A DNA stretch of 64,000 bases from Rhynochetos jubatus (Eukaryota; Chordata; Aves; Eurypygiformes; Rhynochetidae). The stretch covers positions 62,022,863 through 62,086,862 of the forward strand of contig CM050648.1 in assembly GCA_027574665.1 (NCBI GenBank), written 5' to 3'. Position 1 is the first letter of the stretch, and each line of letters begins with the position of its first letter. Of the stretch, positions 25,108-35,280 are shown piece by piece. A program made the translations under genes and the position numbers. The notes under the pieces were generated by a model. That model saw nothing but the letters and a program-made list of their open reading frames with translations. It made no database searches and had not been told where the DNA came from.

Positions 25108-26100
25108 CCTAGAGACGACAGCAAAATCTTTTCCTTTCTCAGGCTTATCTTCCTCCACAGCTACATCCCACCCCAAACACCCATCCCTTGGACGAGGTTG
25201 CAGAGGGCTAGTGGCCAGGGCGGGAAGTGTGGAGGGAGAGCAGGGAAAAACATATTAATAATAATAAGAGTACTGAGGGGAACTGAAATGATCTCAGCGA
25301 AAAACAAGGGAGGAGGAGGAGGAGTGGATGGACAGAAAAGGCAGAGTCCCCTCTTGGCCCCGGGAGCCGGCCCCGCCGGACCGCGGCAGCCGGCAGCTGC
25401 CTCCCGCAGCGCCGCGTCCCCGGCACCCCCCGGCCCGGGCAAGGGGAGGGCGTCGGGGGTAGATCGGGGGCGAAGTGCAACGCTGGGGCGGCGGGGAGGT
25501 TGCTCGGAGGAAGAAAGATTTGTGCCACACAAGTAGGAGGGGTGCAGGCTGGGACCCCGCTGACCCTTCTGCACCGCTGCTGCGGCAGCGAGGCTGGGGA
25601 AGAGCCGGCGTGGGAGAGCCGCCACCACCCACCGCGGGGATGGGGGACAGAGCCGGGGCACCCGGGCCTCGGGGCACACCCAGCCCCTTCCCCGGGCTCC
25701 CCACGCCGCAGCCAGCCCCTCGGGGACAGGCTCCTCCTTTGCCCGCACCTGATGCTCACGCCGTTCGCAACGAGAGAAGTGTGTCTGGCAGGGCGCAACC
25801 GGGGCGGGGAGGGCGGGGGAGGAGGGTGGTGGTGGTGAGGAGGCTGGAAATCAATGAAAAATAAAATATACTCCGGGGTCCACCTTGGCGCGGATGAGGA
25901 AAGGCACAGGGCAGGCATGTTCAGGTCAGGCGGTGCCGATCGCTGTGTGCAGGCGGTCTCCGCATCTGGGCGCGGAGGAGCGGTGCGCACCCGCGGAGCC
26001 AGGCTGCCCGTCGAGGTCGGGTCCCCCAGCCCGGGGTCAGCCGGCTACCTGGTGGGCAGCAATCACTTCGTCGGCCCACCCGTTATTTTTAGAGCAGCTT

Positions 26101-28519
26101 TTTAGTGATGCGGGTACCTTTACTCCCGTTGGGGCAGCACTGAACAGCACAACTGCTGTTCCAGAAGGTGAATGATGAGGAAGCCTCGATTTTATTTTAT
26201 TTATTTTTTCCAGTGTTTTAACAAAGAACCTGAGGGCTTTTTTTCAGCCTGTGGATTGTCTGCTCCGTGCTCTGAAATCAAGAATATATTTGCCATCGGT
26301 GCTTTACGACCGCAGACAGGCAGCAAAAGTGGCGTGCACGTTAGGATAAGTCTGCGGTGATCTTGGCTAGCAGAATTCATCCATTCAACCAGCCAGCCAG
26401 CCATCACCCCAGCCAGCCTGACTATGAGCATTTAAAAACTCTGTTGGGTGAGAAGGGCACAGGATTCAGCTACAGGGCTCTGCAGTAAGCTCCTAATAAT
26501 AAAGAATATAGAAGATATAAGGCTTCATGAAGGGATTCACTTATATTTTGTGCAATCTGTCTTGACATTAGCAACATCAAGTCTGCAGCTGTTAATCTTA
26601 ATAATCTGTCCTGCTCTGTTTTCTAACCCTCTCAGCACTTTCTCTGACCTTCCCTATTCTCTCCCACCTCAAGTTCAAGAACTTTATTTGTGCAGTAATT
26701 GAAAGTCACCTGATTTATCCATAGGATAAACTTTTGTAATACAGATGTGCAGTCTGCCTTAGTCAAGCAACAGTAGAGTAACTGAAAAAGGATAGTGTTG
26801 GACACAGTCATAGGAGTGTTTATAGACAGTCAGATGTTTCTTATGCAGGATGATGCAGACATCCATATGGCTAAGTTTCAAGTTTTAGTTACTTAAAAAA
26901 AAAAAAAAAAAAGGTTATAGAACAAGTAGGCACAAAACAGCTGATTTTGCTGTTCTGGAAAAATGTGCTGTGTCACATCATATAACAGTGGGCTTCAACA
27001 TTTTTCCTTTTCTGGAATAGGGTGTTTTCATCTTTAAAGATCTCAGATCTCTTTTGATTGGCATGTTTAAGGACACCATTGTAATAGTATTGAAAATAAC
27101 GTGGTACATACCAGGTGTGTTTAAAATATGCCAAAACAGTCACCATCATTACGGTGTGAGACATCTACAAAATAGCTGAGGAATGGCCACAGCGGCCACT
27201 GCATGTTCTGCTAATGAGACCTTAAGGGGATATCTCGCCATCTACGTAGCTGGATGTTAAAATCTTGTTCAAATGTGTTTATAAGCAAGCACACAGGGTT
27301 TATGAGTTAGAGACTGGTCAAAATTACTTTCTAACTTAATAGTTCTCCCTCCTTTAGAGGGTGAAATTTTGAACTTCATACAACTATTGAAGTCTTCACC
27401 ATCATATTTTTTTTCTTTATGTCTCATTTTGCCGAAAAATCTGTACATGTGAGTTTTGGTAAATACTCTTTCTAAAAAGGTAGTAGCCCACCAACCAGCA
27501 TGCACCTTTCACTACCCTGGTTTTGTATGGATAAATATTTATATACTTAGTGTGCAATTTTTCCATCCTGAATTAGCCAATAATCATACCCTTACATTTC
27601 AACTAGACAGTAAACTAAAAATGGATCCACATTTAATGAAACATGAAATACTGAAAAAAACCATAATGGAAAAGAATAATAACCATAAACAATTGTCTCA
27701 AATGACATCTTAGTATTGTTTGGAATCCTTTGGATTTTACTTGGAAAAGTCATATTGATTTTAAAATGGGTTTAGGTTTTTTTTAAGTTTTGCATTTTCT
27801 TTAGGGCAAGAACATTGCCTTATTTCATTACATGGAATGACAGCTATGTTTTTAGATTAGAAATGTACTTTTATTTGTTTTTTATTGGATGTCAGCTGAA
27901 ATCTTATTTTTAAAAATAAGCAAGACAACCAAACACAATTATGCTCCTTGAGTCAGTACGTACAATGTTATTCTTTGTAGTTTTAAACCTTCTATTACAT
28001 GTTAATCTCTTCATACAGCACATTCTGTCAGCTTCTCTTTTTCACTTTCACAGCTGGGTTTTTCTATTGATTTTTATGGGAGGTTGTTTGAACCCAGAAT
28101 ATTTTATTCAGCAAGATATTCAGAAGCACTTCCTTCCTGTGGCCTAACATCTTTAGGCTAACCTAAGACACTGATCAGTGTGAGTATGATTAACATGGCA
28201 GAAAGGAGATCAACCACCAGGAGACCACTTTAACCACTAGAGAACATTTTCAAATTGAGATTACAAAATGAAAAAAGACAAACAAGTATGAAAATATTTC
28301 TAATAGTGTTGTCAGAAACAGTAGTGTGCCATCTCCTGTTGAGAGCTAAGTGAAGGACTGGACACTTTTCTTTAACAGACAGAAGACAAGCCTTTGCTTC
28401 TGTACTGCGTTATGCTGGTGTTTCATTCGCAAGAACAGGAAAAGAAGTCTGCCTTGCTTTCCCCCTTCTGCGGGTAGTGTATGTGTTTGTGTGACGAACA
28501 GCAGAAGTAAGTCCTGGAC
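26101..28519. other. Upstream flank of NETO1, no gene seen
   Basis: The sequence beyond the CpG island, upstream of NETO1. Composition returns to AT-rich by about 26.2 kb. It holds a short CCAGCCAGC repeat near 26388-26419 and an A tract near 26896-26912. No exon, RNA gene or clear transposon was recognised. Confidence 0.6.
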
Positions 28520-28620
28520 CACTGGCTGTAGGTGGCTTAGCCTAAGCAGGGGTGTTGGACCAGATGACTTCCAGAGATCCCTTCCAACCTCAACTATTGT
28601 GTGATTCTGTGATTCTGTAA
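28520..28620 (+). mobile_element. CR1 LINE 3' end, short copy
   Basis: A short 5'-truncated CR1 with GGTGTTGGACCAGATGAC, GATCCCTTCCAACCTCAAC and the terminal repeats GTGATTCTGTGATTCTGTAA. The left edge is approximate. Confidence 0.88.
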
Positions 28621-30032
28621 GCAATGGCGGACAATGGAGCATAAAGGAGGGGAACAGTTTCATTTATATGGCTAGTGAGAAAAAGAAACCCCTTAGTACT
28701 CAGGATTGAATTAGCTTGCTTTCATTTGTAACATATATTAGAATTAGACAATCTATCTGGATTATTTTCTCCTTGAACCACAGAGGAGACTATTCAGTCT
28801 CCATTAAAATGGAAAATCATTCATTCTCAGATACAAATTGACCAACATGGAGGCATCCTAGACAAACTGCTCCATTAAAATTTTCCTTGTGTAAACAGAA
28901 TCCATCCAGCATTTATAACTTTTCTTGGCTGTTTTGGATAGTCTTGTCTTAACCCTGCTTAACCATTGACAGCTGTTCTAACTACACTCCTTAATAACTA
29001 AGTGAATTAATTCCTCTTTGTGTAGATAAAAGACTCAAAGGATTCAAAGCAGCCATGAGTTACTCCCACATGTCTACTGAGTGACTCCTTGAACTGCAAG
29101 AAACAGCAAAGTTATGAAATGGAGAAGGCATCGGCTTCCTGATTTAAGGAGAGCAACCTACCCCTCTGAAAGTGAGAAAGAAGAAGTAAGAGAGTGATAT
29201 TTCACTTCTCTACACCTTTTTTAAAAACAGTGTGGATTCTGTGCTGACGTATGTAACCACAGATGCACTTTTTGTCACGATCTCTTTGTGAATGGTTTTT
29301 GTTGCTAGAATGTAGCAAATCCAAACCACAGGCTCAGAATGATACAGCTATATACAGTGTGACATTTGGAAATGCTAAAATGAATCACCAAGCCCATCAG
29401 CACATCTACATTCGTGTTTTAGTTCGGATCAGGAGTGTGGTTTTGAAGTGAATCTCCCAATTGCCCCCATTTACCACATTTTGGATTGCAAATTGGAGCA
29501 GTCTTTGAGTGTGAGCTGTTTTACTTATTGATGAAACTAAGCTGAGAGATGTGTTCCAGGAGCACAGTCTGTTTTCCAACTTCTAAAGGGCATGCAATCT
29601 ACAGGAACAGAGTAAAACTAATGTTAAATAATCACCCCTTAAAACAGTTTCAGAGAAGGTGTGGAGTTCTCAGTTCCAACTATTTCACCTTTTTGATAAG
29701 TTCCTTTTGCACCGCGTTACTCATTAATGTGGACTTATCCAATATTTCTTTCAACTGGCATAGAAGGTGAAACAAGAAAAACTGAAATATACCCCATTCT
29801 TTTTCTCATGAAAAACCTACCGAGAGTCACAATAAATATATCCATGTTTGATATCAGAATAATGGCACCTTTTTTTCCCTTAAAATAAAATCTATTCTCT
29901 CATTGTCCATTTTCTGCTCGTTTACAGACCTCTCTCCTGTCAGTGAAGGAGGACTCTGGGTCTGCAATCTTCTAGCAAAGGCTTTCCTAAACACCACAGG
30001 GTTAGAACACCTCACAAACTTTTCTTGGAAAT
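28621..30032. other. Intergenic, nothing recognised
   Basis: AT-rich unique-looking sequence between two CR1 copies. No ORF with family features, RNA gene or repeat was identified. Confidence 0.5.
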
Positions 30033-30710
30033 TACAGAATCACAGAATGGTCATGGTTGGAAGGGGCATCTGCAGATCATCTAGTCCAACCCCTCTGCCA
30101 AGGCAGGTTCATCCAGAGCAGGTTGGACAGGAACGCTTCCAGGAGGGTTTGGAATATCTCCAGAGAAGGAGACTCCAGAAACTCTCTGGGAAGCCTGTTT
30201 GAGTGCTCTGTCACAATCATAGTGAAGAAGTTTTCCTCAAGTAAAGATGGAACTTCCTGTGTTCCAGTTTCTTCCCGTTGTCTCTTGTCCTGCCGCTGGG
30301 CACCACTGAAAAGAGTCTGGCCCCATCCTCTTGACATCCACCCTTTAAATATTTATAAGCATTGGTGAGATCCCCTCTCTGTCTTCTCCAGGCTACAGAC
30401 CCAGGTCTCTCAGTATTTCCTCATAAGGGAGATGTTCCAATCCTCTAATCATCTTTGTAGCCCTCCTCTGGACTCTTTCAGTAGTTCCCTGTCTTTCTTG
30501 AACCGGGGAGCCCAGAACTGGACACAGCACTCCAGATGTGGCCTCACCAGGGCACAGTAGAGAGGGAGGATGACCCCTCGTGGCCTGCTGGTCATCCTCC
30601 TCTTAATGCTCCCCAGGACACTATTGGCCTTCCTGGCCACGAGTTCATATTGCTGGCTCACGGTTAACTTGCTGTCCACCAGCACCCCCAGATTCTTCTC
30701 TGCAGAGCTA
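30033..30710 (-). mobile_element. CR1 LINE, 3' part with reverse transcriptase C-terminus
   Basis: Read on the minus strand, this is the 3' portion of CR1 ending at its terminal motif (CACAGAATGG... on the plus strand near 30034). The segment 30449-30685 encodes a piece of the ORF2 C-terminal region, with motifs such as [17 protein letters not shown] and [11 protein letters not shown], which are characteristic of CR1 polyproteins. The frame is broken further 3'. It is 5'-truncated near 30710 and cannot mobilise. It is fairly young, judging by how well the motifs are kept. Confidence 0.95.
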
Positions 30711-31048
30711 AATTAAAGTGTGCTTCTGTTCTACAAGCCAGTCTGGGTGACAGTACCTGAATATGAGAAGGAAGCATTTTAAACAAGAAAATAAAAATCA
30801 GATACTTTTTATCTGCAGATACTCATAATTAACATAAACTTCACTAAGTGCAACTTGGATTACACAATACCTCACAATTTCAAGGGGATAGACTTTTCTG
30901 GAGGATGCTTACTTTTATTTTTTTTTTTTTTTCCTTCCTGTTTGATTAGTCTCACTCTGAAATGGAATGAATTAAAAAGTATTTGTTGTGTGATAGAGGA
31001 ATTGGCAAGGTTGCCCACTGTACTCAGTTTTCACTGCTTTATCTAGAA

Positions 31049-31327
31049 CAGTGGTCTCCAAAATTTGGGGACATTGTGCACTTATGAGGTGCAGAAATAA
31101 AATACATTTTGCACCATTAATAAACAAAATAATTTAAAAAAAAATACTGCTTGTTTAATCTTTTTATCTCATCTTTTTTAATTTTTAATTTTTATGTTTT
31201 ACAAAATACATTATACAATAGTACATGTATATAATTTCTAAATAAATAAACAAACATATATTGGGGGTGCATGTTTAAAATCTTTTACTAACAGGGGTTC
31301 GCAATCCAAAAAGTTTGGAGACCACTG
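31049..31327. mobile_element. hAT-type MITE (non-autonomous DNA transposon)
   Basis: A 279-bp element with terminal inverted repeats: CAGTGGTCTCCAAA at the left and its exact reverse complement at the right end, extended imperfectly for about 22 bases. The CAGTGG start is typical of hAT (Charlie-like) transposons. The inside is very AT-rich and noncoding. The flanking 8 bases (ATCTAGAA and CCAACTAT) do not match, so the target duplication has decayed or the insertion was rearranged. Confidence 0.8.
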
Positions 31328-32015
31328 CCAACTATTCTCTCTGGAGTAAATGATATTTGTAAAAGTGCTAGCCAGCATTTCAATATTTAGGCTGAGATGT
31401 ATTTGGCATTTAAATTAAGGATTTCAAGAACTTTGATCATTTCAAGAATAAGGGTCATTCCTAACAGAATTTCTTAGTACAGAATATGGGATTTTTTTGT
31501 AATTCACACATTGGTGAGCTGGTTTATGAATTAAACATAAACATACTGCTATCTGAAAGAGCTCAAGAAAGTCCATATATATTGGCAAAAGCTGGAAAAA
31601 AATGTTAAACAAGAATATTTGAAAATATTTTTTCCTTTCCAACTCATCCAGTTGGAATTTTGTGACTACTACTCTCTGGCCAAAATAAACAATGCTAAAA
31701 TAAAAAAAGACAAGAAAATATTATAAAGAATCAGTTTTCAAAGAAACAACTATAAGAATACATGAACCTCATGGTAAACCTTTCCCAAGATTATATTCTG
31801 AATCATCAATCACAGGCTAAGTATTTGAAGACAACCATGGAAGATAAACCATAGGAATAAGCTTAGCTGAAAATTGAAAACTGAAATGGCAGAAGTTAAA
31901 ATTAATTTTAAAATAGATAACACTCCTTACAAAACTTCTATAACTTACCACACAAGGAAAACTTATTTAAAAGTTGCTACTTGCCTTTTTTTCTCAAGAA
32001 TATTTTCCAGATAAT

Positions 32016-32043
32016 TTCCACACAAGGGGCATCTTGTGTGGAA
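32016..32043. repeat. Perfect inverted repeat, 11-bp arms
   Basis: Arms TTCCACACAAG and CTTGTGTGGAA surround the loop GGGCAT. There is no run of T after it and no adjacent gene, so a terminator role has no support. Confidence 0.8.
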
Positions 32044-33189
32044 GTCAAAATCTCTTTCACACAGATCAATATAATCTAAATCACTAATATTACAGTAAGA
32101 AAGTGTTACTAAATGTAGGTACCACATAACATTGACTGACCAACATTTGAGATGGAAGACTCAGAACTTTATATCATAATTAAGGGTGACCCTTTTTATC
32201 TGATAACCACCATATAGTCAATAATTAGTATAATAAACTAAGATCTATTGCAAAATCAAATGCAACACTGTTTTCAGCAGAATGTTAAGTTGGGAAAATG
32301 CATGAAAGAATTAAAACTGTCTGATAGACATTGTGAAGTAATAAATTACAAATGTATTTTAGTAGTAAATATTTTAACAGTCCTGTAATTACTTTATTAT
32401 TAAACCTGTTTTTTAATACTAAGAAACACCATGTTAGATTCAAGAACAATATGATATTAAAGGACTTAAAGAATAGTTCAAAATGTTGATATACCTATAT
32501 TTTTAAAAAACTTTACAGTAATCCCTTGGATGGGAAAATACGCTCCTCTGTGATTCATCTTTACACAACAAGACTATGTGAATTTTTCAAATGTGTATAA
32601 TATCTAGGCTTTCACTTTTATGTCCTGAACTATAGTTCATATTTTAAATCTTCCTAAAATCAAATGTTATATATATGCATAAACACACATATGCAGGATT
32701 TTGGAATTAGGCATGCATATTAGCACTGCTTTATCTTGTGTAATGAAGACTAGGAAAAAGCCAACACTGACGTTTCTAACTTCATCTTTTTCGAAGTATG
32801 CCAATTCAAGTATGAATACTTATATAAGTCAGAACATCCATTTACATATTTACCTAAATTAAAAGGAGTCCTTGCAGAGATTTAGCTCAATCCTAAAAAA
32901 GGGAGGGAAAAAAAGCATCTTCCCCATATGACGCCAGCTGTAGAAAATGTTAAGCCAAGATGAAAGCATCAGATAAACTACAAGGCTCCAAAGTGGAGGA
33001 GTGAAATGTAAATTGTAGGATAGTTTTCTCAATAAAATCAAGTGATTGCATACTCCACAGGAGGACTCCACTGCCTGTAGATAGCCAACAGAAGCTGCTG
33101 CTGAACTGCAGAAACTTTGTGCTCACATGGGTAAGACAGTTCTGGGCCTCAATCCTGTTGCTCTTACAAAGGAGATCTTTGCCTTATTT

Positions 33190-33900
33190 TGAGTCACGTG
33201 AGAATAAAAAAAATCCTCCTGTATCATGTTTAACTGGTTATATGCAAATACGATAACAGAGCATTAATTTGCCTATTGGTCTGGCATGTGTGAATAGATA
33301 ATATTTGGAAATAACATTTGTGGTAATAAATTATAGCCTAATGATCGATGCCATTGGGACCTTGGCACAATGTGCAGATAAGTAGACTGTATTGCTGTGT
33401 TCTGGTGCCATTAACTATTAGCTGATTCATCCGCACTTACCTCTGAGTGATCCCATTGCAGCATTGCAGCTTTCCCTGCACTCATTTTCCTATAACTCTA
33501 TTCAGGATAAATATATCCAAATAGCAAATGGGATCCCACCTGAAAAATTAAATATAATGTGACATATGTAGGGACTGTATGCACTTGTTCTTCATTGCAT
33601 CTTAAGGCAAAGTTTATTTTAGTCATAAAGATATTTGCATGTTTTCCTGGAGCTCATTAAATATTCTCTTTGGCATTGACAAAAGCAATGACCTCTTTAT
33701 TAAGACAAAACAGCACTCTTTCTCCTACCTAATAGTATGAAATCTTAAAAGGATTAATTGCAAAGTTCAACTAATTTTTATTTCATTAGTGTTCCAGCGG
33801 AACACTGTGATTAAATGCATTTTTCCACGGGATTGTTAATAGGACTCAATTTACACTGTAAGACAAATATTCTGTTTTACACTAGGGAGGCAGGGTAGGT
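33190..33900. promoter_or_regulatory. Candidate conserved noncoding element / enhancer
   Basis: This stretch contains an octamer-like TATGCAAATA near 33242, repeated ATTA/TAAT homeodomain cores, CACGTG-like GTCACGTGAG near 33195, and the everted repeat TGTTCCAGCGGAACA near 33791. It lacks repeats and looks less eroded than its flanks. It lies about 9 kb upstream of NETO1 in a gene desert, where long-range enhancers are common. Conservation cannot be measured here. Confidence 0.3.
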
Positions 33901-34712
33901 TGTCTTTATTATTTACATGGAATGTTTGTAATATCATTCCGTGGAAAGAAGAGCATGAATCATGCTGTCTTGCCAAACTTTTCATCCTTTTGAGAGAATA
34001 AGAGCAGCAGCAGCAGGTCACACATTTTGGACTCAGATTAAATATTGTTAGATACCATGAAAATATTAACTACTATAGATCTGGTTCAAAAAGGTCACTT
34101 GTTTATAATCTCTTAGAGGAAAGGAATTTGAATGCTGCATGCAATTTGCTAACTGCCAAATCAACGTACTTTCTATATTTAGCACACAAGTTATATATGA
34201 AGCATATACAGCAAAGCTACAAGTAAATAAATGATGTACTGAAAACTAGTTTGAGACAACAGTAAAAGAGGAAGAGTTATATGGGAACACTGAATTAGCA
34301 GCAGGAGCTGAGCTTGGTCAGCAGCTGTAAATCAACAAAATTTCACTGAAGATGTTTGGGACACATTTACCAGTCCAAATTAAGTCCTATTTTAATTACT
34401 GACTTCTAGATTAACATATAGTTTAGACTTTCATTGTATTGTCCTGTTCTTAGTCTTGAGGTGGGGAGGAAAGGGAAGGTTGGCAGGGATGGAAAAAAGC
34501 ATACCTATATGAAAGCAAGCGTGATATAATCCTAATGGAGGTACTTGGATATTAATGGATAATATGGCACACAACTATTTTCAGATAAACCTGCCTCATT
34601 ACAAATACTTAAAAATACAGGAAGCTCCACTATTAAATATCAGATCAACATCTGGCAGTAGACATCTAAATAGTTCTGAGGACTTGAATTGTGACAGAAG
34701 TGTAGGTATACC

Positions 34713-35280
34713 TGTACTGGTTTTGGCTGGGATAGAGTTAATTTTCTTTATAATAGCCAGTGTGGTGCTATGTTTTTGATTTGTGACTAAGTCAGTGTTT
34801 ATAACACAGGGATGTTTGTGTTGCTGTTGAGCAGTGCTTACACAGAGTCAAGGTCTTTTCTGCTTTTCACACAACCCTGCCAGTGAGATGTCTAGGGCTG
34901 CAGAAGAAGAAGGGACTGGACTCAGCTGGGACAGCTGTCCCCAGAAGACCAAAGGGATATCCCATACCATATGGCATCATGCTCAACAATAAAAACTGTG
35001 GGGAAGAAAAAAAAAGGAATGAAGAGGTGTTCAGATTTATGGCGTTCGTCTTACCATGTAACCATTACAAGTGATGGAGTTGCCTGCTGATGGGAAGTAG
35101 TGAGTGAATTTCTTGTTTTGTTCTTCTTGCATGAGCGGTTTTTGCTTTACCTGTTACACTGTCTTTACTTCAGCCTACAGGTTTTCTCACTTTTACCTTT
35201 CCAATTCTCTCCCACTGGAGGAGGGGGGAATGAGTGAGTGACTGTGGGGCTGAGCTGCCTAGTGGAGTCAAACCACCACA
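34713..35280 (+). mobile_element. Solo LTR of an avian endogenous retrovirus (ERVL-like)
   Basis: The element begins TGTACTGGTTTTGGCTGGGA and ends AAACCACCACA, giving TGT...ACA termini. Internal phrases (GGGATAGAGTTAATTTTC, AACACAGGGATGTTTGTG, GCAGTGCTTACACAGAGTCA, CCAAAGGGATATCCCATACC) are those of a common bird LTR. A degenerate TATA region (AACAATAAAAACTG) lies near 34984. No internal retroviral sequence flanks it, so it is a solo LTR left by recombination. Flanking bases (ATACC left, GTATC right) form no clean duplication. Confidence 0.88.

Larger units (their letters stand above)
23440..26100. promoter_or_regulatory. NETO1: CpG island promoter of NETO1
   Basis: This stretch is sharply more GC- and CpG-rich than the rest of the window and spans the first coding exon, so it is the best candidate for the NETO1 promoter and 5' leader. 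On the minus strand, upstream is toward higher coordinates. GC-box (Sp/KLF type) motifs occur near 24466-24478, 24821-24827, 25217-25223 and 25803-25820. A CCAATCAG motif lies at 25100-25107. No convincing TATA box was seen, as is usual for CpG-island promoters. The many long ORFs here are a by-product of low stop-codon frequency in GC-rich DNA. The exact start site cannot be set without transcript data. A divergent transcript on the plus strand is possible but not shown. Confidence 0.85.
31328..34712. other. Intergenic with a possible conserved element
   Basis: No transposon or exon is recognised in this 3.4 kb. It includes a perfect 11-bp hairpin at 32016-32043. The region 33190-33900 has balanced composition, few homopolymers and many transcription-factor-like cores, and is a candidate enhancer. 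Confidence 0.5.

Noticed and set aside
25208-25990. 260-codon minus-strand ORF and other long ORFs in the CpG island
   Set aside because: Pro/Arg/Gly/Ala-rich composition in several overlapping frames on both strands. Stop codons are rare in GC-rich DNA, and no domain is visible.
30449-30685. Reverse-transcriptase-like ORF as a host gene
   Set aside because: It is the ORF2 remnant of a truncated CR1 copy.
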